Assembly: GCA_034698045.1 (NCBI GenBank)
Contig: JAQGAU010001195.1
Location: 1 to 20,699, forward strand
From: Paramacrobiotus richtersi
Taxonomy: Eukaryota > Tardigrada > Eutardigrada > Parachela > Macrobiotidae
Direction of reading: 5' to 3'
Length of the DNA stretch: 20,699 nt
Of this stretch, positions 1-9,363 are shown one piece after another. The position numbers and the translations under genes are program-made. The notes beneath the pieces are model-generated. The model did no database searches. It saw nothing but the letters and a program-made list of their open reading frames with translations, and had not been told where the DNA came from. Every line of letters begins with the position of its first letter. Within the stretch, counting starts at the first letter, position 1.

Positions 1-250
1 ACGGTGTCGCAAAAAACTGAAAAATTCTGGATACTGATTATGTCCGTGGGCGGTAACCGGGGTGAGGACAGTATGCATAGCGACTGCTAAATGGCGGCAG
101 TAACGTACGCTTCGCGTCTTATGGCTTTTCAGTTTGTTTTCGTTTTCGCATTCATATTTCTGCTTTGTTGATTTCACACCGTTAGAGCTTTCGACGGTTT
201 TTCAGTTTCCACTCCAACGGCAGATGCCGTAGATATGATGATTTCAGTGT
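1..250 (+). promoter_or_regulatory. Conserved upstream module of tandem F-box-like unit, copy 1
   Basis: This stretch resembles DNA at 3715-3800, 6300-6390 and 8925-9200, each upstream of another family copy. Shared landmarks are GTGGGCGGT (about 47-55), AGYATGCAnAGCGAC (about 70-84) and GGCGGCAGTAACGTACGC (about 93-111). It is closest to the module at 8925-9200. It probably holds the promoter and 5' untranslated start of the unit, but no TATA box or initiator can be assigned with confidence. Confidence 0.5.
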
Positions 251-410
251 CGTAAATAATTTGCTTCCAGCAAGTCAGTCAGAGACTCACAGATGCGATC
301 AAAGTCATCATCAAACAGTAAACACGACTGGATCCGGTGTTGCCGTTGTAGTGCAGGAACTCGGGGAAAAGCAGCTGAAGTTCTCCGTCAAGCCTCCTGA
401 AACATCCAGG

Positions 411-1070
411 ATGGCTGCTGCCGTAGAAGATCTGCTCAGGCTAACTGAGCTACCCATCCCGATCCTGAACGAACTGTTGCAGTATACCAACGCGAGACTG
501 CAAGCAGCATTGCGTCGCGTGTGTGTCCTCTTCAACCATCTCCTGCTGCCGTGCGTTGCATCCTGTCGAGAAATCCGCATCTTCATACCCCCTTTGTGTC
601 CAATTGGAGGCTCTTACTTCAGCGAATTTTTGCGGAGATTCCATGCAAAATGCCTCGAGTGGTTTGGCCAGAGTCCCATTCAATCATTTTAACTTTTGAC
701 ATTGAGTTATCTTGACTGGGTGAGGCGGTTGCGATCATATCTGCCGCAATCTGCGCGAGTTTCTGTGTTGAAAGTTGTGCGTCAAAAAATCGATTCTCAT
801 TGTGCAGTGTGCATTTCTAGGTGGGACATGGGGTACCGGCTACGGGAGTTTGTCGCGCATGATGACCGGCCGTGTAATGCGCTGTACAGTCAACACTGGA
901 ACCAACTGGACAAGGAAGCGCCCGAGCTGGTCACACGGGCCCGCACCGTCGATGTCCGTCAGATGACCAAAATTGCGCGGACGGCATTCTTCTACGCCAT
1001 GAAGCAAGCACGGCGTGAAGATAAAGGACAAGAACTGAAAAAGGCCCGATTGAGTTCCAACTCCAAATAA
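411..1070 (+). pseudogene. F-box-like tandem family, copy 1 (internal deletion)
   Basis: The ATG at 411 opens a frame with the family's N-terminal F-box-like block (LTELPIPILNELLQYTNARL, then LRRVCVLFNHLLLPCVASCR and REIRIFIPP). It runs to FHAKCLEWFGQSPI, where homology to the other copies stops, and TAA at 690-692 ends the frame. Family homology resumes at a 3' splice site (TTTCTAG, 814-820) followed by the last exon, 821-1070, which reads WDMGYRLREFVAHDDRP to ARLSSNSK and stop. The middle exon, with the RTVIV, NICQQ and GWEERKAYM blocks of other copies, is absent. Splicing might bypass the stop, but no good donor is visible near 680, so a broken gene is likelier. In SCF ligases F-box proteins bind SKP1 and present substrates; that role here is only inferred. 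Confidence 0.65.
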
Positions 1071-1740
1071 AGTGGCTGTTCCGCTGATCGTGGTTGAACC
1101 GTTGTAGATCTATTGTTTTGTACCTACCACATTTCGACAATCGTCAATCGTAAAGTTACGAGTTCTGGTGCCGATGGAAACATGGTTTTTCCACCATGCG
1201 TATTCTGTAATCTAATATGTGCGTTAATCTTGGATATATTGCGCTTCTTACCCTATTTACCTTGTCATTTGGTTGCCGGTTTAATCGTACGATAATTACG
1301 GTTTTAATTCTTTCGAAAACAACTAAAGTTTGGATACTTTTGAATGCATACTTCAGTCTTCAGTATATGTTTCGTCGGAGCGCAGTGCGGTGTTTTCGAA
1401 TAGGAGTAACTCTCGTAACATGTTTACCAACATGAACTGATACAAAGGTCACACAATGTCTAAATGTCATACCAGTATGATCGGCTTTTTCATAGCACGG
1501 AAGTAGTGACTTTCTTTAGGTGCAGACTATCGAAAAGTCGGGTGTCGTCAGCACACCTACGATACATCTGAATAAAAAAGCAGAAGTTTGAAGAGTTGAC
1601 TAGCTTGAATCGGTTTGGCTTTCTTTAAACATGGCAGTTAGTTGTATGCATTTATGTATACATTTCTCGATTTGTTTCTGAAGAATTTATTTCCGTTTCA
1701 CTTATTAATCCTTATGACGTAATTAATCCTTCAGTAAACT
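1071..1740 (+). repeat. 3' flank of copy 1, duplicated downstream of copy 2
   Basis: About 1071-1530 is homologous to 2520-2900. Shared words include TTGAACCGTTGTAGA, CGATAATTACG, GATACTTTTGAATG and GAGTAACTC. The two flanks show that copies 1 and 2 arose by duplication of a unit of about 1.48 kb, judged by exon C spacing (821 to 2305). No convincing gene lies here; short frames are AT-rich and lack family similarity. Confidence 0.55.
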
Positions 1741-1749
1741 ACAGAATAT

Positions 1750-2520
1750 ACTGGATCCGGAAAGTGTCATCGGCCAGGAGATCGGATGGAACGCGCGCAA
1801 GGCGTACATGCAACGGGAGCAGAATATCTCGATACGTGGTTCCTTGGATGTCCACTCGGCCAGGTTCGAGCATGACTTGCTGGATCTGATTGAGCGTCAC
1901 TGTCCGCAACTGAACGAGGAACAAATGACCGATTCTCTTGAAGTGGAGGACCAAATGCACGGACCGGTAAGCCTTGCAGATTACAGGCCAATAAAATGTT
2001 GATTTTGAGTGAATCAATAAGCAGAGTGAAACTCTTTTATCGTCGTTATTTTTACTGCATATTCATTCTTAATCCAAAAAAATTCCAAAACTCCAAAAAT
2101 TTCCAATTGCCAGTGAAGTGTCTTCTAAAGGGTTGGGCTACTGCAGTGTTATAATAATAATAATAATTAAAGTAAGTTCTGACTCACATAAAATTACCTC
2201 AACTGGGTGATGCGTAGCCGAATGATGCATCAAAGCGCATATGCTAAATAAAGCACATACTACCTGATGCATCATAAAATTCGTTTTTCTCTGTATATTT
2301 CTAGGTGTGGCATGGGCCAGCGGCTACGGGAGTTTGTCGTTCACGATGACCGGCCTTGTAATGCTGCGTTGTTCAGCAAAAAGATTGGAAGCAACTGGAC
2401 AGGCGATCGCGCAAGCTGGTCACCGCGGCGCGCCCTGTTGATGTGCGACAGATGACCACAATGGCGCGAACGGCATTCTTCTACTGCATGAAGGGAATGC
2501 GCCCAAAGAGGAGCTGTAAA
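1750..2520 (+). pseudogene. F-box-like tandem family, copy 2 (headless remnant)
   Basis: Only the middle and last exons are recognisable. The middle exon (about 1750-1965) encodes VIGQEIGWNARKAYMQRE followed by SLDVHSARFEHDLLDLIERH, matching copies 3-5, and ends at a good donor (CCG|GTAAGC, 1966). A SINE fragment lies in the following intron. The last exon starts after TTTCTAG at 2305 and encodes CGMGQRLREFVVHDDRPCNA. An indel near 2360-2390 then shifts the frame, which closes at a TGA near 2453, while the family's terminal QMTK/ARTAFFYCM words survive in another frame. No F-box-like N-terminal exon is found between 1071 and 1750. The donor phase also differs from that in copies 3 and 4, so the remnant is not a working gene. 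Confidence 0.65.
2067..2168 (+). mobile_element. 5'-truncated SINE, 3' portion with (ATA)n tail
   Basis: This segment matches the reverse complement of 8610-8735. Shared words are AAAAATTTCCAA, TCTTCTAAAGGGTTGGGCT (here) against CCTTCTAAAGGGTTTGGCT, and GCAGTGKTATAATAAT. It ends in an ATA/AAT repeat tail, as SINE 3' ends often do. The tRNA-like head seen in the other copy is absent. It lies in the intron between the middle and last exons of family copy 2. Confidence 0.6.
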
Positions 2521-3190
2521 AGACTCGGTTGATTTCCAGCTCCAAAAGAAATGGCGGTTGCCTTTCCGTTAGTCCTTGTTGAACCGTTGTAGACATACGG
2601 TTTTCACTTATAATATTTCGATAATCGTCAGTTAATTGCAAATTTACTTGCGGGGTTTTTTACCACATTTGCAGTTGTTATTCAGTTGCCAGTTTAAAGA
2701 TGCGATAATTACGATGTGAATTATTTTTAAAGCAATTAAATTTTCGATACTTTTGAATGTACACTTAGGTATAAATATCGTTTATCAGGCCGCAATATAA
2801 TGCTTTCGAATAAGAGTAACTCCTGTAATACCAAACTGAACTGACACACATCGGCACGATCGGATTGTCTTATCGCGCTCAGTTAGTGACCTTTCCTTCG
2901 TTGCAGGCATGCAGCCTGTTACAAAGTCTGACATGTTTTTGTTCCGCTAGCTTGCGAGTCGTTTGGGGTTGGGTGTGAGTCTGCCGTTTTTTGCATAAGG
3001 AAATTGGTAAAAGATTGTTTCTGAGGCCAGGAGAAAGCAGATCGACTTGTTTTTTGTTTCAGCGTTTAAGCATGGAAATTATGCGCGGCAATGTCAGTTT
3101 AATTTTGGCTGCTGTTCCTTCGCGTGCTGATTGGAACAAAATGTTCACTTAATTGTTGGATGTTTTATTGTGTCTGTGTTTTATTGTGTA
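2521..3190 (+). repeat. 3' flank of copy 2, homologous to 3' flank of copy 1
   Basis: 2521-2900 aligns with 1071-1530 (see that entry). The remaining 2900-3190 holds no recognisable gene. It includes a TTTTATTGTGT motif repeated at about 3162-3201, which matters for the insert that follows. Confidence 0.45.
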
Positions 3191-3410
3191 TTTTATTGTG
3201 TTTCGCCGATCAGTCTGGTAAAATGTTCACTGCTAAGAACTGGCCCATGAATATTGGGGTGCGTGAATGGATGTTCGCCCCGAAGGGGACTCAGTAACGT
3301 GTTATTGTTGGAACAGCCTTGTTGTTTCTATGTTTTCCATGTGACTCTTGTCAATTCTCGTATCATCATTAAATTCATGTATGTATAAAAAAAAAAAAAT
3401 TTTATTGTGT
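3191..3410 (+). mobile_element. Poly(A)-tailed retroposed insert with 11-bp target-site duplication
   Basis: TTTTATTGTGT occurs at 3191-3201 and again exactly at 3400-3410. Between them are 198 bases ending in a run of 13 A (3387-3399), with ATTAAA (a poly(A)-signal variant) at 3369-3374. A target-site duplication starting TTTT-A, a poly(A) tail and an upstream poly(A) signal are the marks of LINE-machinery retroposition. The insert begins with an open frame of 31 codons ending at TAA near 3295 and containing NWPMNIGVREWMFAPKGTQ. This suggests the 3' end of a retrocopied mRNA or an unidentified LINE; I do not recognise the protein. Caution: the motif is already repeated just upstream, so the left boundary could be a coincidence. 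Confidence 0.6.
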
Positions 3411-3714
3411 CAACATTGTTTCCGGGCTTTTGCCGAATAAACTCTATAAAGGCCAGACATCGTTAGTTATTATAACTATAGCTTCGACACAAGGGAAGGA
3501 GTTTGAACAGTTAATTTATTTGCGATCTGATTATTTTAGAACTTTATACACGCCACATGGGCCATTTACACGCCACACGGACATTCTGGGTGCTTTGGAC
3601 ATTTATCTAATTCTGTTTAACCTGAAAGTACAAAAAGCGTACAGCATTTGAGGAGCGTACGGAACGTACCACCGGCTCGGTTTTGCAGACAAGTTTGTTG
3701 ATAAATTTTCGATT
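3411..3714. other. Intergenic, no gene seen
   Basis: A frame at 3430-3651 is AT-rich and has no recognisable motif. A short direct repeat, TTTACACGCCACA-like, occurs around 3545-3580. No RNA gene or mobile element could be recognised. Confidence 0.4.
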
Positions 3715-3800
3715 GTACTAGTGGGCGGTTGCCGGGGTCACAGGGAGGCGAGAGCAACCGCTGAAGGGCGACAGTACCATCAACTTCCCGTCTTTTACGC
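3715..3800 (+). promoter_or_regulatory. Conserved upstream module, copy 3
   Basis: GTGGGCGGTTGCCGGGGT (3721-3738), the AGCAACCGCTGA word and GGCGACAGTA correspond to the modules at 1-130, 6300-6390 and 8925-9065. It is the most diverged of the four. The following 5' leader also resembles that of copy 4 (CCGTCTACACA and AACCCGGAAAATCACC in both). Confidence 0.45.
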
Positions 3801-4004
3801 GTTGCAAACTTTCACGTTTTGGCCTGAACGCGAGATTGATCGTCTGATAGAACTTCATGAATGGTTCTGTGACTTCTGTCACGGTTTTGGATGAATCCAC
3901 GATGATTATTGTTTTCTGCGACCGTCTACACATGTTGTGTTGGAAACTGGAAACCCGGAAAATCACCAAAGTTTTTCGTTGTGGCTCTTGAAACCCCATG
4001 CAGA

Positions 4005-5360
4005 ATGGTTACCTCCGACGAAGAAGCTCTGCCCAGACTGACGGAGCTTGCCATCCCAATCCTGAAAGAACTCTTGCAGTACACCGACGTACGAGTCGTA
4101 CGGTACGACTACAAGCCAGGCTCAGTCGCACCTGTGCCCTGTTCAACCATCTCCTGCTGCCGCGCATTGCATCCTGTCGAGACATCCGCATCTTCATACC
4201 CCCGAGATATCCTGGCGGAATGACCCGTAATGCCTTCAGCAAAACTTTACAGAGATTCCACGCGAAATGCCTCGAATGGTTCGGCCACAGTCCCATTCGA
4301 ACGGTCATCGTCGAAGGCCCCTATGATCGTGTATGCCAGCCAGAAGCCTTTTGTCGGAGTTTGGAGCATATTGAGGATCTCCATTTCCAGCAGCTCATCT
4401 TCATTCGGCAGACATTCAGCGATGCTTTCTTTTGGTTCTGTTATGCTTTTGGTTCTGTTTTGGTTCTGTTATGTTTATCTATGGCAAGATAATGTTAGGA
4501 CGAAGAACATCTGTCAGCAGATGACATTTCGTGATGTGATCTTCAGCTACTGGCAAAATCGTCTGAATTGGAATCGGGTCATTGGCGAGGATATGGGATG
4601 GGAAGAGCGCAAGGCATACATGCTACGGGAGCAAATCATCCTCATACATGGTTCGTTGAGTATGCATTCCGTCAGCTTCGATCATGACCTTCTGAATCTT
4701 ATTGAGCGGCACTGTCCAGACGTGAATGAGGAACAAATGACTGATATCATGCAGTGGAAGGCCACATGCGACGATAGGTAACTTTGTTTGGATATCTCAT
4801 ATGTGTAGATCTTAGTAGTAAACAAAGGGTAATTTTATTTCATTATTTTAATTAATTAATGCACAGGGTGACTCGCTTCAACAGCTGTTAGTCCTTCTTT
4901 CAGCGAAGAGGCTGTTATTTATTTATCATGTGTTATTTATTTTCTTAGTTTTTATCCTGCTGTAAGTGGCTCATTGTACCTGTTAATGAATGGCAACAAG
5001 ATTCAACAGTTCTACACACTTTTTTTGCTGTAGAAGTATGGTAATGAATCAAAAAATGCGCGTGTTTCTAGATGGGGCGGGACCCTGGCCTACACCCTGC
5101 GGGGGTTTATTGCGCACGATGACTGGCCGTGTAATGCGCTGTTGTACGACAATTGCTGGAACGAAGTGGATAAGGAATCACTCCAACTGGTCGAAGCGGC
5201 CCGCACCGTCGATGTCCACCAGATGACGAAAATGGCCCGGACGGCATTCTTCTACTGCATGAATGAAGTGCGGAAAGCCGATGAACGCCGGCGAATAAAA
5301 AAGGCAGGGTTGAGTTCAAACTTGTATCAAACGATTCAAACTGAATATGTCCCGCTATAA
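4005..5360 (+). pseudogene. F-box-like tandem family, copy 3 (frameshifted)
   Basis: The ATG at 4005 starts MVTSDEEALPRLTELAIPIL, the F-box-like head. A 14-base insertion at 4095-4108, made of GTACGA-type microduplications, shifts the frame. The correct frame then runs from RTCALFNHLLLPRIASCR through SLEHIEDLHFQQLIFIRQTF. A slipped TTTTGGTTCTGTT triplet (4430-4470) causes a second shift. After it the frame continues with KNICQQMTFRDVIFSYWQN and GWEERKAYMLREQ to DDR at a donor (AG|GTAACT, 4778). The last exon, 5072-5360, follows TTTCTAG and encodes LRGFIAHDDWPCNALLYDN to a TAA. All three exon blocks are present in order, so this copy shows the family's full architecture, but at least two frameshifts make an intact product unlikely unless unseen micro-introns remove them. 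Confidence 0.65.
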
Positions 5361-6299
5361 TAATATTACAATCGATAAATTCACATTTGGAGAAAAAAGC
5401 TCTCTCATACATAACCGAATTACCTTTTTCACGTTAACAGTACAGATTTACGATACTCGTACTAAGATGCGTGATTCCCAGCAAATCGTACTTTACCATA
5501 TGCATCAAAAAACACTGTGATAAAAAAATGTTGGGTATAACTGCTACAATCTCGATAATTATGCCGCTGGTGATTACTGGAATTTTTTCTTGTTATCCAA
5601 AATTTAGTTAGTCTCCTATAAAGGGAACATCAGTCGACTGTCGAATAACAAGGAAAATTCATCAAAAACGTAAAATCCATGCACAATCTGTAGCTGGAAG
5701 CACGGCGCAGCGCACGACAGTCTATGGTTACCAGCGAATCCCGCGAGATCCACTGACACCCCTGTGGAAGGAGCTACAGGATGGACGTCCAATCTTTCCG
5801 AAACGAGCGGCGACTGAGTCGCCCCAGCACCGGCATGTTTGGACACTCTTGGAATTTTTGGCGAGTAGAATTTGTAGTATCGTCACTATCATCATTACTC
5901 CACTATACTGATGTTGTCGTGATATACTTGCGATAGCCAATGAACTTGTTGGAAAGCGGTCGAATTCTTTTTTTACTGTACTTTTCTGCTATGTGTCTTA
6001 TGTGTGGCGTTTGTTGTTTATATGGAGGTATTTGTTGGTAATGAATTTTGCAGTGATTCACTGCCTCATTCATTCACAAGGCGCTTTGTGTTAATTTCAG
6101 TAATTTGGCGTTATGTGTGTTAGGCTGTGGGCCTAATTCCGGATGCTGATTGTATCGCCATGTTGAATAGCTGATTTTGTTTTCGGCATAATATTAAATA
6201 GCTAATTTTGTTTTATTTTGTTTTTCAAACAAACCAGTTTTGTTTGTTTTTCATGGGACTTTTGTCCGCTCATATCTTGTGATTACGTGTAAACCGTAT
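5361..6299. repeat. 3' flank of copy 3, homologous to 3' flank of copy 4
   Basis: Segments align with 7776-8900: AGTCTCCT plus AACAAGG (about 5610-5655 against 8307-8345), CTGTAGCTGGAAGCACGGCG (5687 onward against 8376 onward), TTGGAAAGC (5949 against 8480) and GCGCTTTGTGTTAATT (6082 against 8824). A segment at about 5740-5885 is inverted relative to copy 4 (separate finding). No credible gene is seen; small frames on both strands are unsupported. Confidence 0.5.
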
Positions 6300-6390
6300 C
6301 GGTTGGCGGTAGCCCGAATGAGAGAGTAGCATGCACAGCGACCGCCGTCGGACGGCAGTAATGTATTCCACGCGTCTTGTATGGCTATTG
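6300..6390 (+). promoter_or_regulatory. Conserved upstream module, copy 4
   Basis: GGTTGGCGGTAGCC, AGCATGCACAGCGACCGCC and GACGGCAGTAATGTA match the modules at 1-130 and 8980-9065. The region from 6391 to 6645 is the apparent 5' leader, resembling that of copy 3 up to the shared GCAGAATGG around the start codon. Confidence 0.5.
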
Positions 6391-6645
6391 CATTTTTTTA
6401 TGGCTTCTCAGTTTTCTCTAGCCCGTACCCGATCGCGAGATTTTGATCATCTGATAGACGACAGAAATTCATAGAATCGGGATTTCTGTTGATTTCACCG
6501 TCACGTCATTTTAGTTTTGGATGAATCCAGGATGATTAATGCTTTTTGCGACCGTCTACACACCGAATCACCGACGTTGTAGCAAACAGGAAACCCGGAA
6601 AATCACCTAAAGCTTTTCCCTTATGCTCTAGGAAACCCATGCAGA

Positions 6646-7775
6646 ATGGCTACCTTCGATGAAGAATCTCTGCCCCGATTGACTGAGCTTGCCATCCCAA
6701 TCCTAAACGAACTTGCAGTACGCCGACGTGAAACTCCAAGCTGGACTCCGTCGCACCTGTGCCCTGTTCAACACCATCTCCTGCTGCCGCGCGTTGCTTT
6801 CTGTCGAGACATCCGCATCCTTATACCTGCTAGATATTTTGGGGGATTCGCTCGTAGGCTGCAGCACAACTTTGCAGAGATTCCACGCGAATCGTGTGTG
6901 CCTCTTAGAAGATTTTTGTAAGAGTCTGGAACATATTAAGGATCTGCATTTCCAGCAGCTCATCTTCATTCCGCGATCCTTTCTACTTGTTCTATTATTC
7001 AGTTTATCTCTGGCAACATAATGTTAAAACGAGGAACATTTGTCAGCAGTTGACATTTCGTGATGTCATCTTCAGCCAGTGGCAAAATTGCCTGGATATG
7101 GACCGTGTCATTGGCGAGGATATGGGATGGGATGAGCGCAAGGCGTACATGCTGCGGGAGCAGATCATTCCCGTACGGGGTTCAGTGGATGTGCATGCCG
7201 TCAGGTTTGACCACGACCTGTTGGATTTGATTGAGCGTCACTGCCCGGAACTGAACCAAGGACAAATGACCGATATCATGCAGTGGAAGGCCACATGCGA
7301 GGATAGGTAAATTTTTCTTGGATATGTGGAAAAATTTCCAGTAATAAATAAAGACAACGCTTACCTTAGAGTAAATTAAAATAGCCATATACTTCATACT
7401 TCACTTTCTATTAGGACCGTTGTTCGTTTCAGAGATAGGGATGTCGTTTCTTTTTTTTCGTATTTTTTTGTTTTGTCTTTAGTAGCTCTTGTTACCTGTT
7501 AATCGATGCAGCAATTTGAGTTCTACACACTTTTTTTCCTGTATGCTGATGAATTGAACAAATGGCTGTGACATTGATTTCGTAGGTGGGCCATGGGCTA
7601 CTGGCTGCGGGCGTTTGTCGCGCATGATGACCGGCTGTGTAATGCGCTGTTGTACAACGAGCGCTGGAACGATGTGGACAAGCAATCGCACCGACTGGTT
7701 AAAGCGGCCCGCGCCGTCGATGTCCGCCAGATGACCAAAATGGCGCGGACGCATTCTAGATCTTCTACTTTATGA
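6646..7775 (+). pseudogene. F-box-like tandem family, copy 4 (multiple lesions)
   Basis: The ATG at 6646 begins MATFDEESLPRLTELAIPIL. Two bases are missing near 6714 relative to other copies, and a compensating +2 near 6770 restores the frame at HHLLLPRVAFCRDIRILIP. About 60 bases encoding the CLEWFGHSP/TVIVEGPYD block are deleted near 6888, leading to a stop at 6919-6921. Another shift occurs before the well-preserved middle block (NICQQLTFRDVIFSQWQN, GWDERKAYMLREQ, SVDVHAVRFDHDLLDLIERH), which ends at a donor (AG|GTAAAT, 7307). The last exon starts at 7586 after TTTCGTAG and reads WAMGYWLRAFVAHDDRLCNA. It is shifted at ACGCATTCTAGATC (about 7750) and stops at 7775. The middle and last exons are better preserved than the first. 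Confidence 0.65.
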
Positions 7776-8605
7776 ATGCAATGCGGAATGCAGATGAACA
7801 CCGGCGAATGGGGAAGGCAAACTTGCAGTAAATTGTACAGTATGTGTTCCGCTAGAATATTACTAATCGATAGATTCACACTTGTAGTTGACAAACTCTC
7901 ATTAAAATTACTTTACAGAGATGTGAAAGTGTACGCAGATGACGTGAATTTACAATCCTAAAATGTGTTGATTTCTACCAATTAATAGCAGTTTACCATA
8001 AAATGATTCACTGCGGTGGAAAAATGTTGTATAATCATGTAAACATCGAGGATTATGGCGCTAATATTGACTGATGATTACTATTTTGTCCTCGCCATAA
8101 AATGCCAAGAACGTCGAAAACATGCCGGTGTTCTGGAGACTCAGTCCCCATTCGTATCCGGGAAGATCTGATCTCCGTCAAAAGAGATGTGCCGGTGCGG
8201 AAGTGGTGGTCAATCGACCGCGGGAGTCCGGGACTGATTCCTTGTTATGCGAATTATATATCAGCCACTGGTTTACTCGTTACTGTATCGTAATACTTTA
8301 GTAATTAGTCTCCTAATGAGAACACTTAGACGAGTAACAAGGGAAATCCATTGAAAACGTACAATCATTCGCTTTCTGTAGCTGGAAGCACGGCGCAGCG
8401 CAGACAGTCACGGGATCCAGCGTATCATCGTTATGTCCACATTTTGTCATACGTTAAAGCTAGACAGCTAGTATTACTTGTTGGAAAGCGATCGAGTGAT
8501 GTTTTTTAGCGTGTTTTTCTGGTTGATGGCTAGTGTGTGGCATTTTGTAATTTATATGGAGGTGTTTGTTGGTATGTAATGATTTTTGCAGTGATTATTC
8601 ACAAG
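7776..8605. repeat. 3' flank of copy 4
   Basis: This is the counterpart of 5361-6060. It contains a frame at 8102-8293 (TCRCSGDSVPIR and onward) whose DNA matches, in inverted orientation, about 5740-5885. The translated word TCRC-x-GDSV is shared by both copies, which hints at an old coding or mobile segment, but the frame is short and unrecognised. Confidence 0.45.
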
Positions 8606-8823
8606 CCAGTTATTATTATTACCATTATTATACCACTGCATTAGCCAAACCCTTTAGAAGGGACTTCAGTGGCTATTGGAAATTTTTGGATTTTGAGAGT
8701 TATATCATTTTTTTGGATGATTTTTGAATTAGGAATTTAGGTAAAAGTACTCAAGGTGGGAATCGAACCCACGTGTGTTAAGTGTGTTAAATAAATTTAT
8801 CACAATAATATATTACCAATTTT
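8606..8823 (-). mobile_element. tRNA-derived SINE, minus strand
   Basis: Read on the minus strand, 8772-8756 forms a canonical T-arm, GTGGG-TTCGATT-CCCAC, which supplies an RNA polymerase III B-box (GGTTCGATTCC). An A-box is not clear; AATTGGTAATATATT near 8808-8822 (minus) is at best degenerate. The body runs through CCTTCTAAAGGGTTTGGCT to an (AAT)n tail near 8607-8632. The paralogous site in the copy 3 flank (6056-6100) reads ATTCACAAG-GCGCTTTGTG with nothing between, so the SINE interrupts ATTCACAAG (8597-8605) and GCGCTTTGTG (8824-). Clear target duplications are not visible. A second, truncated copy lies at 2067-2168. Confidence 0.7.
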
Positions 8824-8924
8824 GCGCTTTGTGTTAATTATGAGTCATGTGTGTTGAGCTGTCTGTGTGATGATTTATTGGATTTTGCGTATAATACATC
8901 CGTACTGTGCTTTGAAAGTACGTT

Positions 8925-9211
8925 TTGGCGTCGCAAAAAACAAGTGCTCGAAATAGTGAAAAATTCTGGTTGCCGGTTGTATCAGTGGGCGGTAGTCGCG
9001 GTGGGAGGACAGTATGCAGAGCGACCGCTAAATTGGCGGCAGTAACGTACGCTTCGCGGCTTTGATTAGTTTTCGCATTCTTGTTTCAATAATATGAGCC
9101 CGCTCTGTTGATTTCACATATCGTAAAGTTTCTGTTTGACGGTTGCTTTCCAGATTCCACTCCAACAGATAATTTCAGTGCAGTAATGTTCTGGCAGGTC
9201 AGTCACATTGA
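8925..9211 (+). promoter_or_regulatory. Conserved upstream module of copy 5, separated from its gene by a transposon
   Basis: GGCGTCGCAAAAAAC, AAAAATTCTGG, AGTGGGCGGTAG, GGACAGTATGCA and GGCGGCAGTAACGTACGCTT closely match 1-116. The match with copy 1 continues through CACTCCAAC to GTCAGTCA (about 9197-9204) and resumes only at about 11030 (GTCACAAATACGATG). The module and the copy 5 start codon therefore belonged together before the 1.8 kb insertion at 9212-11029. Confidence 0.55.
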
Positions 9212-9271
9212 CAAGGGTGCGTCTGCCCAGTGGCACAGTGGCACTTTGCCCAGCGTTTTTTCGGGAAATCC

Positions 9272-9363
9272 GTGCCACTGGGCACGGATTTTTGCGGAAA
9301 TTTTTAGACCGTGCCGCTGGGCACTTTTTAAAAAAATGGCAAACATGGCGTGCCGTTGGGCAC
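9272..9363. repeat. Left subterminal palindrome array, 39-bp period
   Basis: Three copies of GTGCCNYTGGGCAC start at 9272, 9311 and 9350, exactly 39 bases apart. Degenerate versions lie further out at 9225-9255. Such subterminal motif arrays are typical transposase-binding regions in DNA transposons. Confidence 0.75.

Noticed and set aside
2208..2275. Small inverted element around two GATGCATCA words
   Set aside because: GATGCATC is self-complementary, so two occurrences about 30 bases apart do not show element ends; no further symmetry was found.
3998..4492. ATG at 3998 as start of copy 3
   Set aside because: It opens a frame that misses the DEEALPRLTELAIPIL head. The ATG at 4005 gives the family N-terminus, matching 6646 and 11160; the 3998 frame only becomes homologous after the 14-base insertion.
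8755..8773. A tRNA gene on the minus strand
   Set aside because: Only the T-arm is recognisable. No anticodon or acceptor stem can be paired, and the sequence continues into a SINE body that has a second copy at 2067-2168.
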